From NCBI GenBank assembly GCA_026120185.1, contig JANUWF010003379.1, positions 62,001 through 126,000 of the forward strand: a stretch of DNA of 64,000 nucleotides, given 5' to 3'. Position 1 is the first letter of the stretch. Each line of letters begins with the position of its first letter. This DNA is from Voacanga thouarsii. Its lineage: Eukaryota; Streptophyta; Magnoliopsida; Gentianales; Apocynaceae. The position numbers and the translations under genes are program-made. The notes beneath the pieces are model-generated. The model saw only the letters and a list, made by a program, of their open reading frames with translations. It had not been told where the DNA came from and ran no database searches. Of the stretch, positions 13,801 through 28,019 are shown in pieces.

Positions 13801-16600
13801 TTAATGATCTGACCGTTAGATTTGTTTAAATTGCTATGAAAAGACCAATGACCAAATTTAAGATAATAGGATATATTTTTCTTGGAATCCAACAAATATC
13901 AACAAAAATACCGAAAACCTAAGGCATTTACAAATATAGGCACTTTCGATTAATGATCCGACCATTAGATTTATTTAAATTCATAATAAAAGTGTTATGA
14001 CTAAGTTTGAAGAGAATAGGATATATTTTGGCATGCAATCCAACAAATATCTACAATAATACCGAAAAGCTAAGGCATTGACAAAGATAGGAACTTTGAA
14101 TTACTGATCCGACCATAAGATTTGTTTAAATTACTAATAAAAGTGTTATGACCAAGTTTGAAGAAAATCAAATATAATTTAGCATGCAAACAAACAAATA
14201 TCAAACAAAATACCAAAAACCTAAGGCATTTACAAAGATAGACACTTTCAATTAATGATCCGACCATTAGATTTGTTTAAATTGTAAATAAAAGTGTTAT
14301 GACCAAATTTGAATATTAATGGATATATTTTGGCATTTAATCCAACAAATATCAACAAAAAAATAGAGAACCTAAAGGCATTTACAAAGATAGAAACTTT
14401 TAATTAATGATCTGACCATTAGATTTCTTTAAATTACTACAAAAAGTGTTATGACCAAGTTAGAATTTAATCGGATGTATTTTGGCTTGCAATCCAACAA
14501 ATGTCTACAAAAAGTCCAAAAACCTATGACATTTACAAAGATAAGCACTTTTAATTATTGATTCGGACGTTAGATTTGATTAAATTGATAATAAAAGTGT
14601 TATGACCAAATTTGAAGATAATCGGATATATTTTGGCATTCAATCCAACAAATATCAACAAAAATACCGAAAACCTAAGGCAGTTACAAAGATAGGAACC
14701 TTCAATTGATGATTTGACCATTAGATTTGTTTAAATTGCTAGGAAAAGTGCTATGACCAAGTTCTAGTATAATCGGATATATTTTGGCATGCAATCCAAC
14801 AAATGTCTACAAAAAGACCGAAAACATAAGTCATTTACAAAGATAAGAACTTTCAATTAATGATCTGACCATTAGATTTGTTAAAATTGCTAAGAGAAGT
14901 GTTATGATCAAGTTTTAATATAATCGGATATATTTTGGCGCGCAATCCAACAAATGTCTACAAAAATACCGAAAACCTAAGATATTTACAAAGATAGACA
15001 CTTTTAATAAATGATCCGACCGTTAGATTTGTTTAAATTTCTAATAAAAGTGTTATGACAAAATTTGAAGATAATCGGATATATTTTTGCATGCAATCCA
15101 ACAAATATCAACAAAAATACCAAAAACCTAAGGCACTTACAAAGATAAGAACTTTCAAATAATGATCCAACCATTAGATTAGTTTAAATTGCAGAGAAAA
15201 GTGTTAAGTCCAAGTGTGAAGATAATAGGATATATTTTGGCATTCAATCTAACAAATGTCTACAAAAAGACCGAAAACCAAAGGTATATACAAAGATAGG
15301 AACTTTCAATTAATGATCCGACCGTTAGATTTGTTTAAATTGATATGAAAAGTGTTATGACCAAATTTGAAGATAATCAGATATATTTCTGGCATGCAAT
15401 CCAACAAATATCAACAAAAATAACGAAAACCTAAGGTATTTACAAAGATAAGAACTTTCAAATAATGATCCGCCCATTAGATTAGTTTAAATTGCAAAGA
15501 AAAGTGTTATGACCAAGTTTGAAGATAAGAGGATATATTTTGGCATGCAATCTAACAAATGTCAACAAAAAGACCGAAAACCTAAGATATTTACAAGGAT
15601 TGGAACTTTCAATTAATGATCTGACCGTAAGATTTGTTTAAATTACTACAAAAAGTGTTATGACCAAGTTTGAAGTTAATCGGATATATTTTTTCTCATG
15701 CAATCCAGCAAATGTAAAAAAAAATTCGAAAACCTAAGGCATTTACAAAGATTGACAGTTTCAAATAATGATCCGACCGTTAGATTTCTTAAAATTGATA
15801 ATAAAAGTGTTATGACCAAGTTTGAAGATAATAAGATATATTTTGGCATGCAATCCAACAAATATCTACAAAAACACTGAAAACCTAATGCATTTACAAA
15901 GATAGGAACTTTGAATTAATGATCCGACCGTTAGATTTGTTTAAATTACTAGGAAAAGTTCTATGACCTAATTTGATGATAATCAGATTTGGCATGCAAT
16001 CCAACAAATATAAACAAAAATACCGAAAATCTAAGGCATTTACAAAGATAGGCACTTTTAATTAATGATCTGACCGTTAGATTGTTTTAAATTGCTAAGA
16101 AAAGGGCTATAACCAAATTTGAAGATGATAGGATATATTTTGGCATGCAATCCAACAAATATCCACAAAAATACCGAAAACCTAAGGCATTTACAAAGAT
16201 AAGAACTTTCAATTAATGATCTGACCATTAGATTTGTTTAAATTGATAGGAAAAGTGTTATGACCAAGTTTTAATATAATCGGATATATTTGGGCATGCA
16301 ATCCAACAAATGTCTTCAAAAAAGTCGAAAACCTTAGGCATTGACTAAGATAGGCAGTTTCAATTAATGATCTGACGTTAGATATGTTTAAAATGCTATG
16401 AAAAGCCCAATGACCAAATTTGAAGTTATGCGGATATATTTTGGCACGCAATCCAAAAAATGTCTACAAAAAGATCGAAAACCTATAACATTTACAAATA
16501 TAGTAAATTTAAATTAATGATCCAACCGTTAGATTTATTTAAACTACTATAAAAAGTGTTATGACCAAGTTTGAAGTTAATCGGATATATTTTAGCATGC
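10878..16600 (+). repeat. Higher-order repeat family 1, copy C (~38 monomers)
   Basis: This block follows copy B monomer by monomer at an offset of 6044 at the start. The offset becomes about 5890 after B's extra monomer and 5881 at the TATTTGGGCATGC marker (10401 and 16282). TTTTTTCTCATGC markers are at 13121 and 15689. In one 200-bp stretch compared by eye (7229 against 13121), B and C differ at about one position in twenty. The similarity fades at about 16600, where monomers with AAAAGAGCAATGACC begin. Confidence 0.85.
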
Positions 16601-17149
16601 AATCCAACAAATGTCTACAAAAGGACCAAAAACCTAAGACATTTCCAAAGATAGGCACTTTCAATTAATGATCTGACCGTTAAATTTGTTTAAATTGCTA
16701 GGAAAAGAGCAATGACCAAATTTGAAGATTTTCGGATATATTTTGGCCTGCATCCAACAAATGTCTAGAAAAAGACCGAAAACCCAAAGCATTTACAAAG
16801 ATAGGCACTTTCAATTAGTGATCTGACCGTTAGATTTGTTTAAATTGCTAGGAAAAGAGCTATGACCAAATTTGAAGATAATCGGATATATTTTGGCATG
16901 CAATCCAACAAATGACTACAAAAAGACCGAAAACCTATAGCATTTACAAAGATAGGCACTTTCAATTAATGATCCGACCGTTAGATTTTTTAAATTGCTA
17001 AGAAAAGTGTTATGCCTATGTTTGAATATGATTGGATATATTTTAGCTTGCAATCCAACAAATGTCTACAAAAAGACCGAAAACCTAAGGCATTTACAAA
17101 GATAGACAGTTTCAATTAATGATCCGACAGTTAGATTTTTTAAATTGCT
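16601..17149 (+). repeat. Satellite monomers, transition after copy C
   Basis: This is ordinary head-to-tail 151-bp monomers. The GCTAGGAAAAGAG(C/T) variant and the CTAGAAAAAGACC variant, common in the middle of the array, appear here first. One monomer at about 16747 lacks a base in TGCATCCAAC. No other feature was seen. Confidence 0.8.
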
Positions 17150-18130
17150 AAGAAAAGTGTAATGACCAAATTTGAAGATAATCGGATATATTTTGCATGC
17201 AATACAACAAATATCAACAAAAATACCGAAAACATAAGGCATTCACAACGATAGGCACTTTCAATTAATTATCCGACCGTTAGATTTGTTTAAATTGATA
17301 ATAAAAGTTTTATGACCATGTTTGAAGATAATAAGATATATTTTAGCATGCAATCCAACAAATGTTTACAAAAAAATTTGAAAACCTAGGGTATTTACAA
17401 AGATAGAAACTTTCAATTAATGAACCGACCACTAGATTTGTTTAAATTACTACGAAAAGTGTTATGACAAAGTTTTAATATAATCGGATACATTTTGGCA
17501 TGCAATCCAACAAATGTCTATAAAAAGACCGAAAATTTAAGGTATTTACAAATATAGGAACTTTCAATTAATGATCCGACCGTTAGATTTGTTTAAATTG
17601 ATAATAAAAGTATTATGACCAAATTTGAAGATAATCAGATATATTTTGGCATGCAATCCAACAAATATCCACAAAAATACCGAAGACCTAAGACATTTAC
17701 AAAGATAGGAACTTTGAATTACTGATCCGACCGTTAGATTTGTTTAAATTTCTACGAAAAGTGCTATGACCAAGTTTTAATATAATCGAATATATTTTGG
17801 CATGCAATCCAACAAATGTCTACCTAAAGACCGAAAACCTATGGGCATTTACAAAGATATGAACTTTCAATCAATGATCTGACCATTAGATTTGTTTAAA
17901 TTACTACTAAAAGTGTTAAGACCAAGTTTGAATATAATCGGATATATTTTGGCTTGTAATCCAACTAATGTATACAAAAAGACCGAAAACCTATGGCATT
18001 TACAAAGATAGGCACTTTCAATTAATGATCCGAACGTTAAATTTGTTTAAATTGCTAATAAAAGTGTTATGACCAAATTTGAAGATAATCGGATATATTT
18101 TGGCATGCAATCGAACAAATATCAACAAAA
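17150..18130 (+). repeat. Higher-order repeat family 1, partial copy D (~6.5 monomers)
   Basis: GCAATACAAC, a marker at 291 in copy A, 5124 in B and 11170 in C, reappears at 17199. The following monomers keep the order seen in copy C: TTTACAAAAAAA, then GAACCGACC(A/G)CTAG, then ATGATCCGAACGTTA at about 18023. The offset from C is steady at 6029-6030 bp. Beyond about 18130 the correspondence stops, so this is a truncated fourth copy. Confidence 0.75.
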
Positions 18131-19890
18131 ATACCGAAAACCTAAGGCATTTACAAAGATAGGCATTTTCAACTAATGATCTGACCGTTAGATTTGTTTA
18201 AATTGTTAGGAAAAGAGCTATTATCAAATTTAAAGATTATCGGATATATATTGGCATGCAATCCAACAAATGACTACAAAAAGACCGAAAATCTAAGACA
18301 TTTACAAAGATAGGAACTCTCAATTAATCATCATACCGTTAGATTTGTTAAAATTGCTACAAAATGTGTTGTGCCCAAGTTTGAATATAATCGGTTATAT
18401 TTTGGCATGCAATCCACCAAATGTCTACAAAAAGGCCGAAAACCTAAGGCATTTACAAAGATAGGCACTTTCAATTAATGATCCGACCGTTAGATTTGTT
18501 TAAATTTCTAGGAAAAGTGTTAGGCCCAAGTTTGAATATAATCGGGTATATTTTGGCTTCAAATCCAACAATTGTCTAGAAAAAAATCGAAAGCCCAAAG
18601 CATTTACAAAGATTGGCACATTCAATTAATGATCTGACCGTTAGATTTGTTTAAACTGCTAGAAAAAGAGCTATGACCAAATTTGAAGATAATCGGATAT
18701 ATTTTGGCATGAAATCCAACAAATGACTACAAAAAGACCGAAAACCGAAGGAATTTACAAAGATAGGAACTTTCAATTACTGATCCGACCGTTGGATTTT
18801 TTAAATTGCTAAGAAAAGTGTTATGCCCAGGTTTGAATATAATCGGATATATTTTGGCATGCAATCCAACAAATGTCTACAAAAAGTCCGTAAACATAAG
18901 TCATTTACAAAGATAAGAACTTTCAATTAACGATCTGACCTGTAGATTTGTAAAAATTGCTAAGAAAAGTGTTATGACCAAGTTTTAATATAATCGGATA
19001 TATTTTGGCTTGCAATCCAATAAATGTCTACAAAAAGATCGAAAACCTAAGGACATTTACAAAGATAGGAACTTCCAATATATGATCTGACCATTAGATT
19101 TGTTTAAATTTCTATAAAAAGTGTTATGACCATGTTTGAATTTAATCGGATATATTTTGGCATGCAATCCAACAAATGTTTACAAAAATACCGAAACCTA
19201 AGGCATTTACAATGATAGGCACATTCAATTAATGATCCGACCGTTAGATTTTACTATAAAAAGTGTTATGACCAAGTTTGAAGATAATAGGATATATTGT
19301 GGCATGCAATCCATCAAATATCTACAAAAATAACGAAAAGCTAAGGCATTTATAAAGATAGGAACTTTGAATTATTTATCCGACCATTAGATTTGTTTAA
19401 ATTATTAAAAAAAGTGTTATGACCAAATTTGAAGATAATCAGATTTGTTTTGGCATACAATCCAACAAATATCAACAAAAATACTGAAAACCTAAGGCAT
19501 TTACAAAGATAGGCACTTTCAATTAATGATCCGACCGTTAGATTTTTTAAATTGCTAAGATAAGTGTTATGCCAATGTTTGAATATAATCGGATATATTT
19601 TGGCCAGCAATCCAACAAATGTCTACAAAAAGACTGAAAACATAGGGCATTTACAAAGATTGGAACATTCAATTAATGATCCGACCATTAGATTTGTTTA
19701 AATTGCAAATAAAAGTGTTATGACCAAATTTGAAGATAATCGGATATATTTTGGCTGGCAATCCAATAAAAGACTACAAAAAGACCAAAATCCTAAAACA
19801 TTTACAAAGATAGGAGCTTTCAAAAAATGATCCGACCGTTAGATTTGTTTAAATTGCTATGAAAAAGTGTTATGACCATGTTTTAATTTG
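18131..19890 (+). repeat. Satellite monomers, transition into higher-order family 2
   Basis: These are head-to-tail monomers with family-2 variants: TTATGCCCAAGTTTGAATAT, GAAATCCAACAATTGTCTAG, and the short GTTAGATTTTTTAAATTGC form that lacks about four bases. One monomer at about 19246 has lost about ten bases between GTTAGATTT and TACTATAAAAAG. From about 19208 onward the sequence runs parallel to about 22165, as the lead-in to the next block. Confidence 0.75.
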
Positions 19891-22852
19891 ATCGGATATC
19901 TTTTGGCGTGCAATCCAATAAATGTCTACAAAAAGATCGAAATCCTAAGGCATTTACAAATATTGGAACTTTCAATTAATGATCGACGGTTAGATTTGTT
20001 TAAATTATTACAAAAAGTGTTATGACCAAATTTGAAGATAATCGGTTATATTTTGGCATGCAATCCAACAAATGTCTACAAAAAAAACGAAAACCTAAGG
20101 CATTTACAAAGATAGGAATATTCTATTAATGAACCGACCACTAGATTTGTTTAAATTAATACGAAAAGTGTTATGACCAAGTTTTAATATAATCAGATAT
20201 ATTTTGGCATGCAATCCAACAAATGTCTACAAAAAAACCAAAAAACTAAGGCATTTAAAAATATAGGAACTTTCAATTAATGATCCGTCTGTTAGATTTG
20301 TTTAAATTGATAGTAAAGGTATTATGACCAAGTTTGAAGATAATCAGATATATTTTGGCATGCAATCCAACAAATATCAACAAAAATACCGAAAACCGTT
20401 AGATTTGTTCAAATTGGTAAGATAAGTGTTATGCCCAAGTTTGAATACAATCGGATATATTTTGGAATGCAATCCACCAAATGTCTACAAAAAGACCGAA
20501 AACCTAAGGCATTTATAAAGATAGGCACTTTCAATTAATGATCCGACCGTTAGATTTATTTAAATTTCTAGGAAATGTGTTATGCCCAAGTTTGAATATA
20601 ATCGGGTATATTTTGGCTTGAAATCCAACAATTGTCTAGAAAAAGACCGAAAACCCAAAGCATTTACAATGATAGGCACATTCAATTAATGATCTGACCG
20701 TTAGATTTGTTTAAATTGCTAGAAAATGAGCTATGACAAAATTTGAAGATAATCGGATATATTTTGGCATGCAATCCAACAAATGACTACAAAAAGACCG
20801 AAAACCTAAGACATTTACAAAGATAGGAATTCCAATTACTGATCCGAACGTTAGATTTTTTAAATTGCTAAGAAAAGTGTTATGCCCAAGTTTGAATATA
20901 ATCGGATACATTTTGACATGCAATCCAACAAATGTCTACAAAAAAATCGAAAACAAAAGATATTTATAAAGATAGTCACTTTCAATTAATGATCCGACCC
21001 TTAGATTAGTTTAAATTGTTAATAAAAGTGTTATGACCAAATTTGAAGTTAATCGGATATATTTTGGCATGCAATCCAACAAATGTCTATAAAAAGACCG
21101 AAAACCTAAGGACATTTACAAAGATAGGAACTTCCAATACATGATCTGACCATTAGATTTGTTTAAATTACTACAAAAAGTGTTATGACCATGTTTGAAT
21201 TTAATCGGATATATTTTAGCATGCAATCCTACAAATGTTTACAAAAATACCGAAACCTAAGGCATTTACAAAGATAGGCACATTCAATTAATGATCCGAC
21301 CGTTAGATTTGTTTAATTTTTAAGAAAAGTGTTATCACCAAATTTGAAGATAATCGGATTTATTTTGGCTTGCAATCCATCAAATATCTACAAAAATACC
21401 GAAAACCTAAGGCATTTACAAAGATAGGAATTTTCAATTAATGATTCGACCATTAGATTTGTTTAAATTGCTAGCAAAAGTGTTATGACCAAATTCTAAT
21501 ATAATCGGATATATTTTGGCATGCAATCCAACAAATGTCTACAAAAAGACCGAAACCTAAGTCATTTACAAAGATTACAACTTTCAATTAATGATCTGAC
21601 CATTAGATTTGTTTAAATTGTTAAGAGAAGTGTTATGACCTAGTTTTAACATAATCGGATATATTTTGGTATGCAATCCAACAAATGTCAACAAAAAACT
21701 TAAGGCATTCACAAAGATAGGCACTTTCGATTACTGATCCGACCGTTAGATTTGTTTAAATTGTTAATAAAAGTCTTATGACCAAATATGATGATAATAG
21801 GATATATTTTGGCATGCAATCCCACAAATTTCTACAAAAATACCGAAAAGCGAAGGCATTTACAACGATAAGAACTTTGAATTAATGATCCAACCATTAG
21901 ATTTGTTTAAATTACTAATAAAAGTGTTATGACCAAATTTGAAGATAATCAGATATATTTTGGCATGCAATCCATCAAATAGCAACAAAAATACCGAAAA
22001 CCTAAGGCATTTACAAGGATAGACACTTTCAATTAATGGTCCGACCATTAGATTTGTTAAAATTGCTAGTAAAAGAGCTATGGCCAAATTTGAGAATAAT
22101 CGAATTTATTTTGGCTTGCAATCCAACAAACGACTATAAAAAGAACAAAAAACCTAGGGCATTTACAAAGATAGGCACTTTCAATTAATGATCCGACCGT
22201 TAGAGTTGTTTAAATTGATAATAAAAGTGTTATGACCAAGTTTGAAGATAATAGGATATATGTGGCATGCAATCCAACAAATATATACAAAAATAACGAA
22301 AAGCTAAGGCATTTATAATGATAGGAACTTTGAATTATTTATCCGACCATTTGATTTGTTTAAATTATTAAAAAAAGTGTTATGACCAAATTTGAAGATA
22401 ATCAGATATGTTTTGGCATGCAATCCAACAAATATCAACAAAAATACTGAAAACCTAAGGCATTTACAAAGATAGGCAGTTTCAACTAATTATCCGACCG
22501 TTAGATTTTTTAAATTGCTAAGAAAAGTGTTATGCCAAAGTTTGAATATAATCGGATATATTTTGGCCAACAATCCAACAAATGTCTACAAAAAGACCGA
22601 AAACGTAGGGCATTTACAAAAATTGGAACATTCAATTAATGATCCGACCATTAGATTTGTTTAAATTGCAAATAAAAGTGTTATGACCAAATTTGAAGAT
22701 AATCGGATATATTTTGGCCGGCAATCCAATAAATGACTACAACAAGACCGAAATTCTAAGACAATTACAAAGATAGGAGCTTTCAATTAATGATCCGACC
22801 GTTAGATTTGTTTAAATTGCTATGAAAAGTGTTATGACCATGTTTTAATTTA
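19891..22852 (+). repeat. Higher-order repeat family 2, copy E0 (2962 bp)
   Basis: The block begins at the marker monomer ATCGGATATCTTTTGGCGTG (19891), followed by the ATGATCGACGGTTAG variant and a shortened monomer at 20395. The same series occurs at 22853, 26728 and 32365. E0 goes directly from GGAAATGT to GTTATGCCCAAG at 20579. It therefore lacks the 604-bp four-monomer module found at this point in the other copies. It also lacks the short GAGATATATC monomer group. Confidence 0.85.
20340..20445 (+). repeat. Shortened monomer, copy E0
   Basis: GAAAACC is joined straight to GTTAGATTTG at 20395-20398, which removes about 44 bp (the TAAGGCATTTACAAAG to ATGATCCGACC part). Both sides of the lost block share ACC, so this is a microhomology deletion. 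It is inherited in the later copies. Confidence 0.85.
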
Positions 22853-23304
22853 ATCGGATATCTTTTGGCGTGCAATCCAATAAATGTCTACAAAAAGATC
22901 GAAATCCTAAGGCATTTACAAAGATTGAAACTTTCAATTAATGATCGACGGTTAGATTTGTTTAAATTATTACAAAAAGATTTATGACCAAATTTGAAGA
23001 TAATCGGATATATTTTGGCATGCAATCCAACGAATGTCTACAAAAAAATCGAAAACCTAGGGCATTTACAAAGATAGGAATATTCAATTAATGAACCGAC
23101 CACTAGATTTGTTTAAATTACTACGAAAAGTGTTATGACCAAGTTTTAATATAATCGGATATATTTTGGCTTGCAATCCAACAAATGTCTACAAAAAAAC
23201 CAAAAAACTAAGGCATTTACAATTACAGGAACTTTCAATTAATGATCCGTCCGTTAGATTTGTTTAAATTAATAGTAAATGTATTATGACCATGTTTGAA
23301 GATA

Positions 23305-23405
23305 ATCAGATATATTTTTGAATGCAATCCAACAAATATCAACAAAAATAACGAAAACCGTTAGATTTGTTCAAATTGCTAAGATAAGTGTTATACCCAA
23401 GTTTG
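23305..23405 (+). repeat. Shortened monomer, copy E1
   Basis: This has the same deletion junction as at 20395 (ACC at 23357-23359), with the shared TTCAAATTGCTAAGATAAG variant downstream. Confidence 0.85.
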
Positions 23406-23540
23406 AATACAATCGGATATATTTTGGCATGCAATCCACCAAATGTCTACAAAAAGACCGAAAACCTAAGGCATTTACAAAGATACGCACTTTCAATTAA
23501 TGATCCGACCGTTAGATTTATTTAAATTTCTAGGAAATGT

Positions 23541-24143
23541 GTTATGACCATGTTTGAATATAATTGGATTTATTTTGGCTTGCAATCCTACAAAAGTCTA
23601 CAAAAAGATCGATAACCTAAAACATTTACAAAGATAGGAACTTTCAATTAATGATCTGACCGTTAGATTTGTTTAAATTATTGCAAAAAGTGTTATGACC
23701 ATGTTTGAAGTTAATCGGATATATTTTGGCTTGCCATCCAACAAATGTCTACAAAAAGACCGAAAACCTAAGGCATTTCCAAAGATAGGCACTTTAAATT
23801 AATGATCTAACCGTTAGATTTGTTTAAATTGTTAAGAAAAGACATATTACCAAATTTAAAGATTATCGGATATATATTGGCCTGCAATCCAACAAATGAC
23901 AACAAAAAGACCGAAAACCTAAGACATTTACAAAGATAGGAACTTTCAATTAATAATCTTACCATTAGATTTGTTAAAATTGCTACAAAAAGTGTTATGC
24001 ACAAGTTTGAATATAATCGGATATATTTTGGCATGCAATCCACCAAATGTCTATAAAAAGACCGAAAACCTAAGACATTTACAAAGATAGGCACTTTCAA
24101 TTAATGATCCGACAATTAGATTTGTTTAAAATTCTAGGAAAAG
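23541..24143 (+). repeat. Four-monomer module in copy E1
   Basis: This is a 603-bp block between two near-identical contexts (TTCTAGGAAA(T/A)GTGTTATG). It holds monomers with AATCCTACAAAAGTCTAC, GATCGATAACC, TTGCCATCCA, and AATGACAACAAAAAGACC. It starts exactly 688 bp after the copy's start marker. Homologous blocks are at 27416, 28020 and 33053; copy E0 has none. Confidence 0.85.
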
Positions 24144-27100
24144 TGTTATGCCCAAGTTTGAATATAATCGGGTATATTTTGGCTTGAAATCCAACAATTG
24201 TCTAGAAAAAGATCGAAAACCCAAAGCATTTACAATGATAGGCACATTCAATTAATGACCGGACCGTTAGATTTGTTTATATTGCTAGAAAAAGAGCTAA
24301 GACCAAATTTGAAAATAATCGCATATATTTTGGCATGCAATCCAACAAATGACTACAAAAAGACCGAAAACCTAAGGCATTTACAAAGATAGGAACTTCC
24401 AATTACTGATCCGAACGTTAGATTTTTTAAATTGCTAAGAAAAGTGTTATGCCCAAGTTTGAATATAATCGGATATATTTTCGCATGCAATCCAACAAAT
24501 GTCTACAAAAAAATCTAAAACCTATGGAATTTTTAAAGATAGTCACTTTCAATTAATGATCCGACCCTTCGATTAGTTTAAATTGTTAATAAAAGTGTTA
24601 TGACCAAATTTGAAGTTAATCGGATATATTTTGGCTTGCAATCCAACAAATGTCTATAAAAAGATCGAAAAACTTAGGACATTTACAAAGATAGGAACTT
24701 CCAATATATTATCTGACCATTAGATTTGTTTAAATTACTACAAAAAGTGTTATGACCATGTTTGAATTTAATCAGATATATTTTGGCATGCAATCCTACA
24801 AATGTTTACAAAAATATCGAAACCTAAGGCATTTACAAAGATAGGCACATTCAATTAATGATCCGACCGTTAGATTTGTTTAATTTTTAAGAAAAGTGTT
24901 ATTACCAAATTTGAAGATAATCGGATTTATTTTTGCTTGCAATCCATCAAATATCAACAAAAATACCGAAAACCTAAGGCATTTACAAAGATAGGAATTT
25001 TCAATTAATGATTCGACCATTAGATTTGTTTAAATTGCTAGCAAAAGTGTTATGACCAAATTCTAATATAATCGGATATATTTTGGTATGCAATCCAACA
25101 AATGTCTACAAAAAGACCGAAACCTAAGTCATTTACAAAGATTACAACTTTCAATTAATGATCTGACCATTAGATTTGTTTAAATTGTTAAGAGAAGTGT
25201 TATGACCAAGTTTTAATATAATCGAATATATTTTGGTATGCAATCCAACAAATGTCAACAAAAATATCGAAAACATAAGACATTTACAAGGATATGCACT
25301 TTCAATTAACTATCCGACCGTTAGATTTGTTTAATTTGGTAGGAAAAGAGTTATGGCCAAGTTTGAATATAATCGGATATATTTTCGCAGGCAATCCACC
25401 AAATGTCTACAAAAAGACCGAAAACCTAAGACATTTACAAAGATAGGCACTTTCAATTAGTGATTCGACCATTAGATTTGTTTAAATTGCTAATAAAAGT
25501 GTTATGACCAAATTTGAAGATAATCGGATATATATTGCATGCAATCCGAGATATATCAACAAAAGAACAGAAAACTTAAGGCATTCACAAAGATAGGCAC
25601 TTTCAATTAATGATCCGACCGTTAGATTTGTTTAAATTGCTAATAAAAGTCTTATGACCAAATACGATGATAATAGGATATATTTTGGCATGCAATCCCA
25701 CAAATATCTACAAAAATATCGAAAACCGAAGGCATTTACAACGATAGGAACATTGAATTAATGATCTAACCATTAGATTTGTTTAAATTACAAATAATAG
25801 TGATATGACCAAATTTGAAGATAATCAGATATATTTTGGCATGCAATCCATCAAATAGCAACAAAAATACCGAAAACCTAAGGCATTTACAAGGATAGAC
25901 ACTTTCAATTAATGATCCGACCATTAGATTTGTTTAAATTACTAGTAAAAGAGCTATGGCCAAATTTGAGAATAATTGAATTTATTTTGGGCTGCAATCC
26001 AACAAAGGACTACAAAAAGACCAAAAATCTAGGGCATTTACAAAGATAGGCACTTTCAATTATTGATCCGACCGTTAGATTTGTTTAAATTGATAATAAA
26101 AGTGTTACGACCAAATTTGAAGATAATAGGATATATGTGGCATGCAATCCAACAAATATATACAAAAATAACGAAAAGCTAAGGCATTTATAAAGATAGG
26201 AACTTTGAATTATTTATCCGACCATTAGATTTGTTTAAATTTTTAAAAAAAGTGTTATGACCAAATTTGAAGATAATCATATATGTTTTGGCATGCAATC
26301 CAACAAATATCAACAAAAATACTGAAAACCTAAGGCATTTACAAAGATAGGCACTTTCAACTAATTATCCGACCGTTAGATTTTTTAAATTGCTAAGAAA
26401 AGTGTTATGCCAAAGTTTGAATATAATCGGATATATTTTGGCCAGCAATCCAACAAATGTCTACAAAAAGACCGAAAACCTAGGGCATTTACAAAGATTG
26501 GAACATTCAATTAATGATCCGACCATTAGATTTGTTTAAATTGCAAATAAAAGTGTTATGACCAAATTTGAATATAATCGGATATATTTTGGCCGGCAAT
26601 CCAATAAATGACTACAATAAGACCGAAATTCTAAGACAATTACAAAGATAGGAGCTTTCAATTAATGATCCGTCCGTTAGATTTGTTTAAATTGCTATGA
26701 AAAGTGTTATGACCATGTTTTAATTTAATCGGATATCTTTTGGCGTGCAATCCAATAAATGTCTACAAAAAGATCGAAATCCTAAAGCATTTACAAAGAT
26801 TGGAACTTTCAATTAATGATCGACGGTTAGATTTGTTTAAATTATTACAAAAAGATTTATGACCAAATTTGAAGATAATCGGATATATTTTGCAATGAAA
26901 TCCAACAAATGTCTACAAAAAAATCGAAATCCTAGGGCATTTACAAAGATAGGAACATTCAATTAATGAACTGACCACTAGATTTGTTTAAATTACTACG
27001 AAAAGTGTTATGACCAAGTTTTAATATAATCGGATATATTTTGGCTTGCAATCCAACAAATGTCTACAAAAAAACCGAAAAACTAAGGCATTTACAATTA

Positions 27101-27184
27101 TAGGAACTTTCAATTAATGATCCGTCCGTTAAATTTGTTTGAATGGATAGTAAAGGTATTATGACCAAGTTTGAAGATAATCAG

Positions 27185-27285
27185 ATATATTTTGGAATGC
27201 AATCCAACAAATATCAACAAAAATAACGAAAACCGTTAGATTTGTTCAAATTGCTAAGATAAGTGTTATGCCCAAGTTTGAATAC
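27185..27285 (+). repeat. Shortened monomer, copy E2
   Basis: This has the same junction (ACC at 27232-27234) and the same downstream variant as the E0 and E1 copies. Confidence 0.85.
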
Positions 27286-27415
27286 AATCGGATATATTTT
27301 GGCATGCAATCCACCAAATGTCTACAAAAAGACCGAAAACCTAAGGCATTTACAAAGATAGGCACTTTCAATTAATGATCCGACCGTTAGATTTATTTAA
27401 ATTTCTAGGAAATGT

Positions 27416-28019
27416 GTTATGACCTTGTTTGAATATAATTGGATTTATTTTGGCATGCAATCCTACAAAAGTCTACAAAAACTTCGATAACCTAAAACAT
27501 TTACAAAGATAGGAACTTTTAATTAATGATCTGACCATTAGATTTGTTTAAATTATTACAAAAAGTGTTATGACCATGTTTGAAGTTAATCGGATATATT
27601 TTGGCTTGCCATCCATCAAATGTCTACAAAAAGACCGAAAACCTAAGGCATTTCCAAAGATAGGCACTTTAAATTAATGATCTAACCGTTAGATTTGTTT
27701 AAATTGTTAGGAAAAGACATATTACCAAATTTAAAGATTATCGGATATATATTGGCCTGCAATCCAACAAATGACAACAAAAAGACCGAAAACCTAAGAC
27801 ATTTACAAAGATAGGAACTTTCAATTAATAATCTTACCGTTAGATTTGTTAAAATTGCTACAAAAAGTGTTCTGCACAAGTTTGAATATAATCGGATATA
27901 TTTTGGCATGCAATCCACCAAATGTCTATAAAAAGACCGAAAACCTAAGGCATTTACAAAGATAGGCACTTTCAATTAATGATCCGACCGTTAGATTTAT
28001 TTAAATTTCTAGGAAATGT
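27416..28019 (+). repeat. Four-monomer module, first of two in copy E2
   Basis: This 604-bp block begins 688 bp after the E2 start marker and is followed directly by a second copy. It shares the CCTACAAAAGTCTAC and CGATAACCTAAAAC variants with the E1 module. Confidence 0.86.

Larger units (their letters stand above)
22853..26727 (+). repeat. Higher-order repeat family 2, copy E1 (3875 bp)
   Basis: The start marker is at 22853, the shortened monomer at 23357, and a single 603-bp module at 23541-24143. The GCTAGCAAAAG marker lies 2185 bp from the start (25038), and CCGAGATATATC lies 2693 bp from the start (25546). Both distances are the same in copy E3. The end is set by the next start marker. 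Confidence 0.87.
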
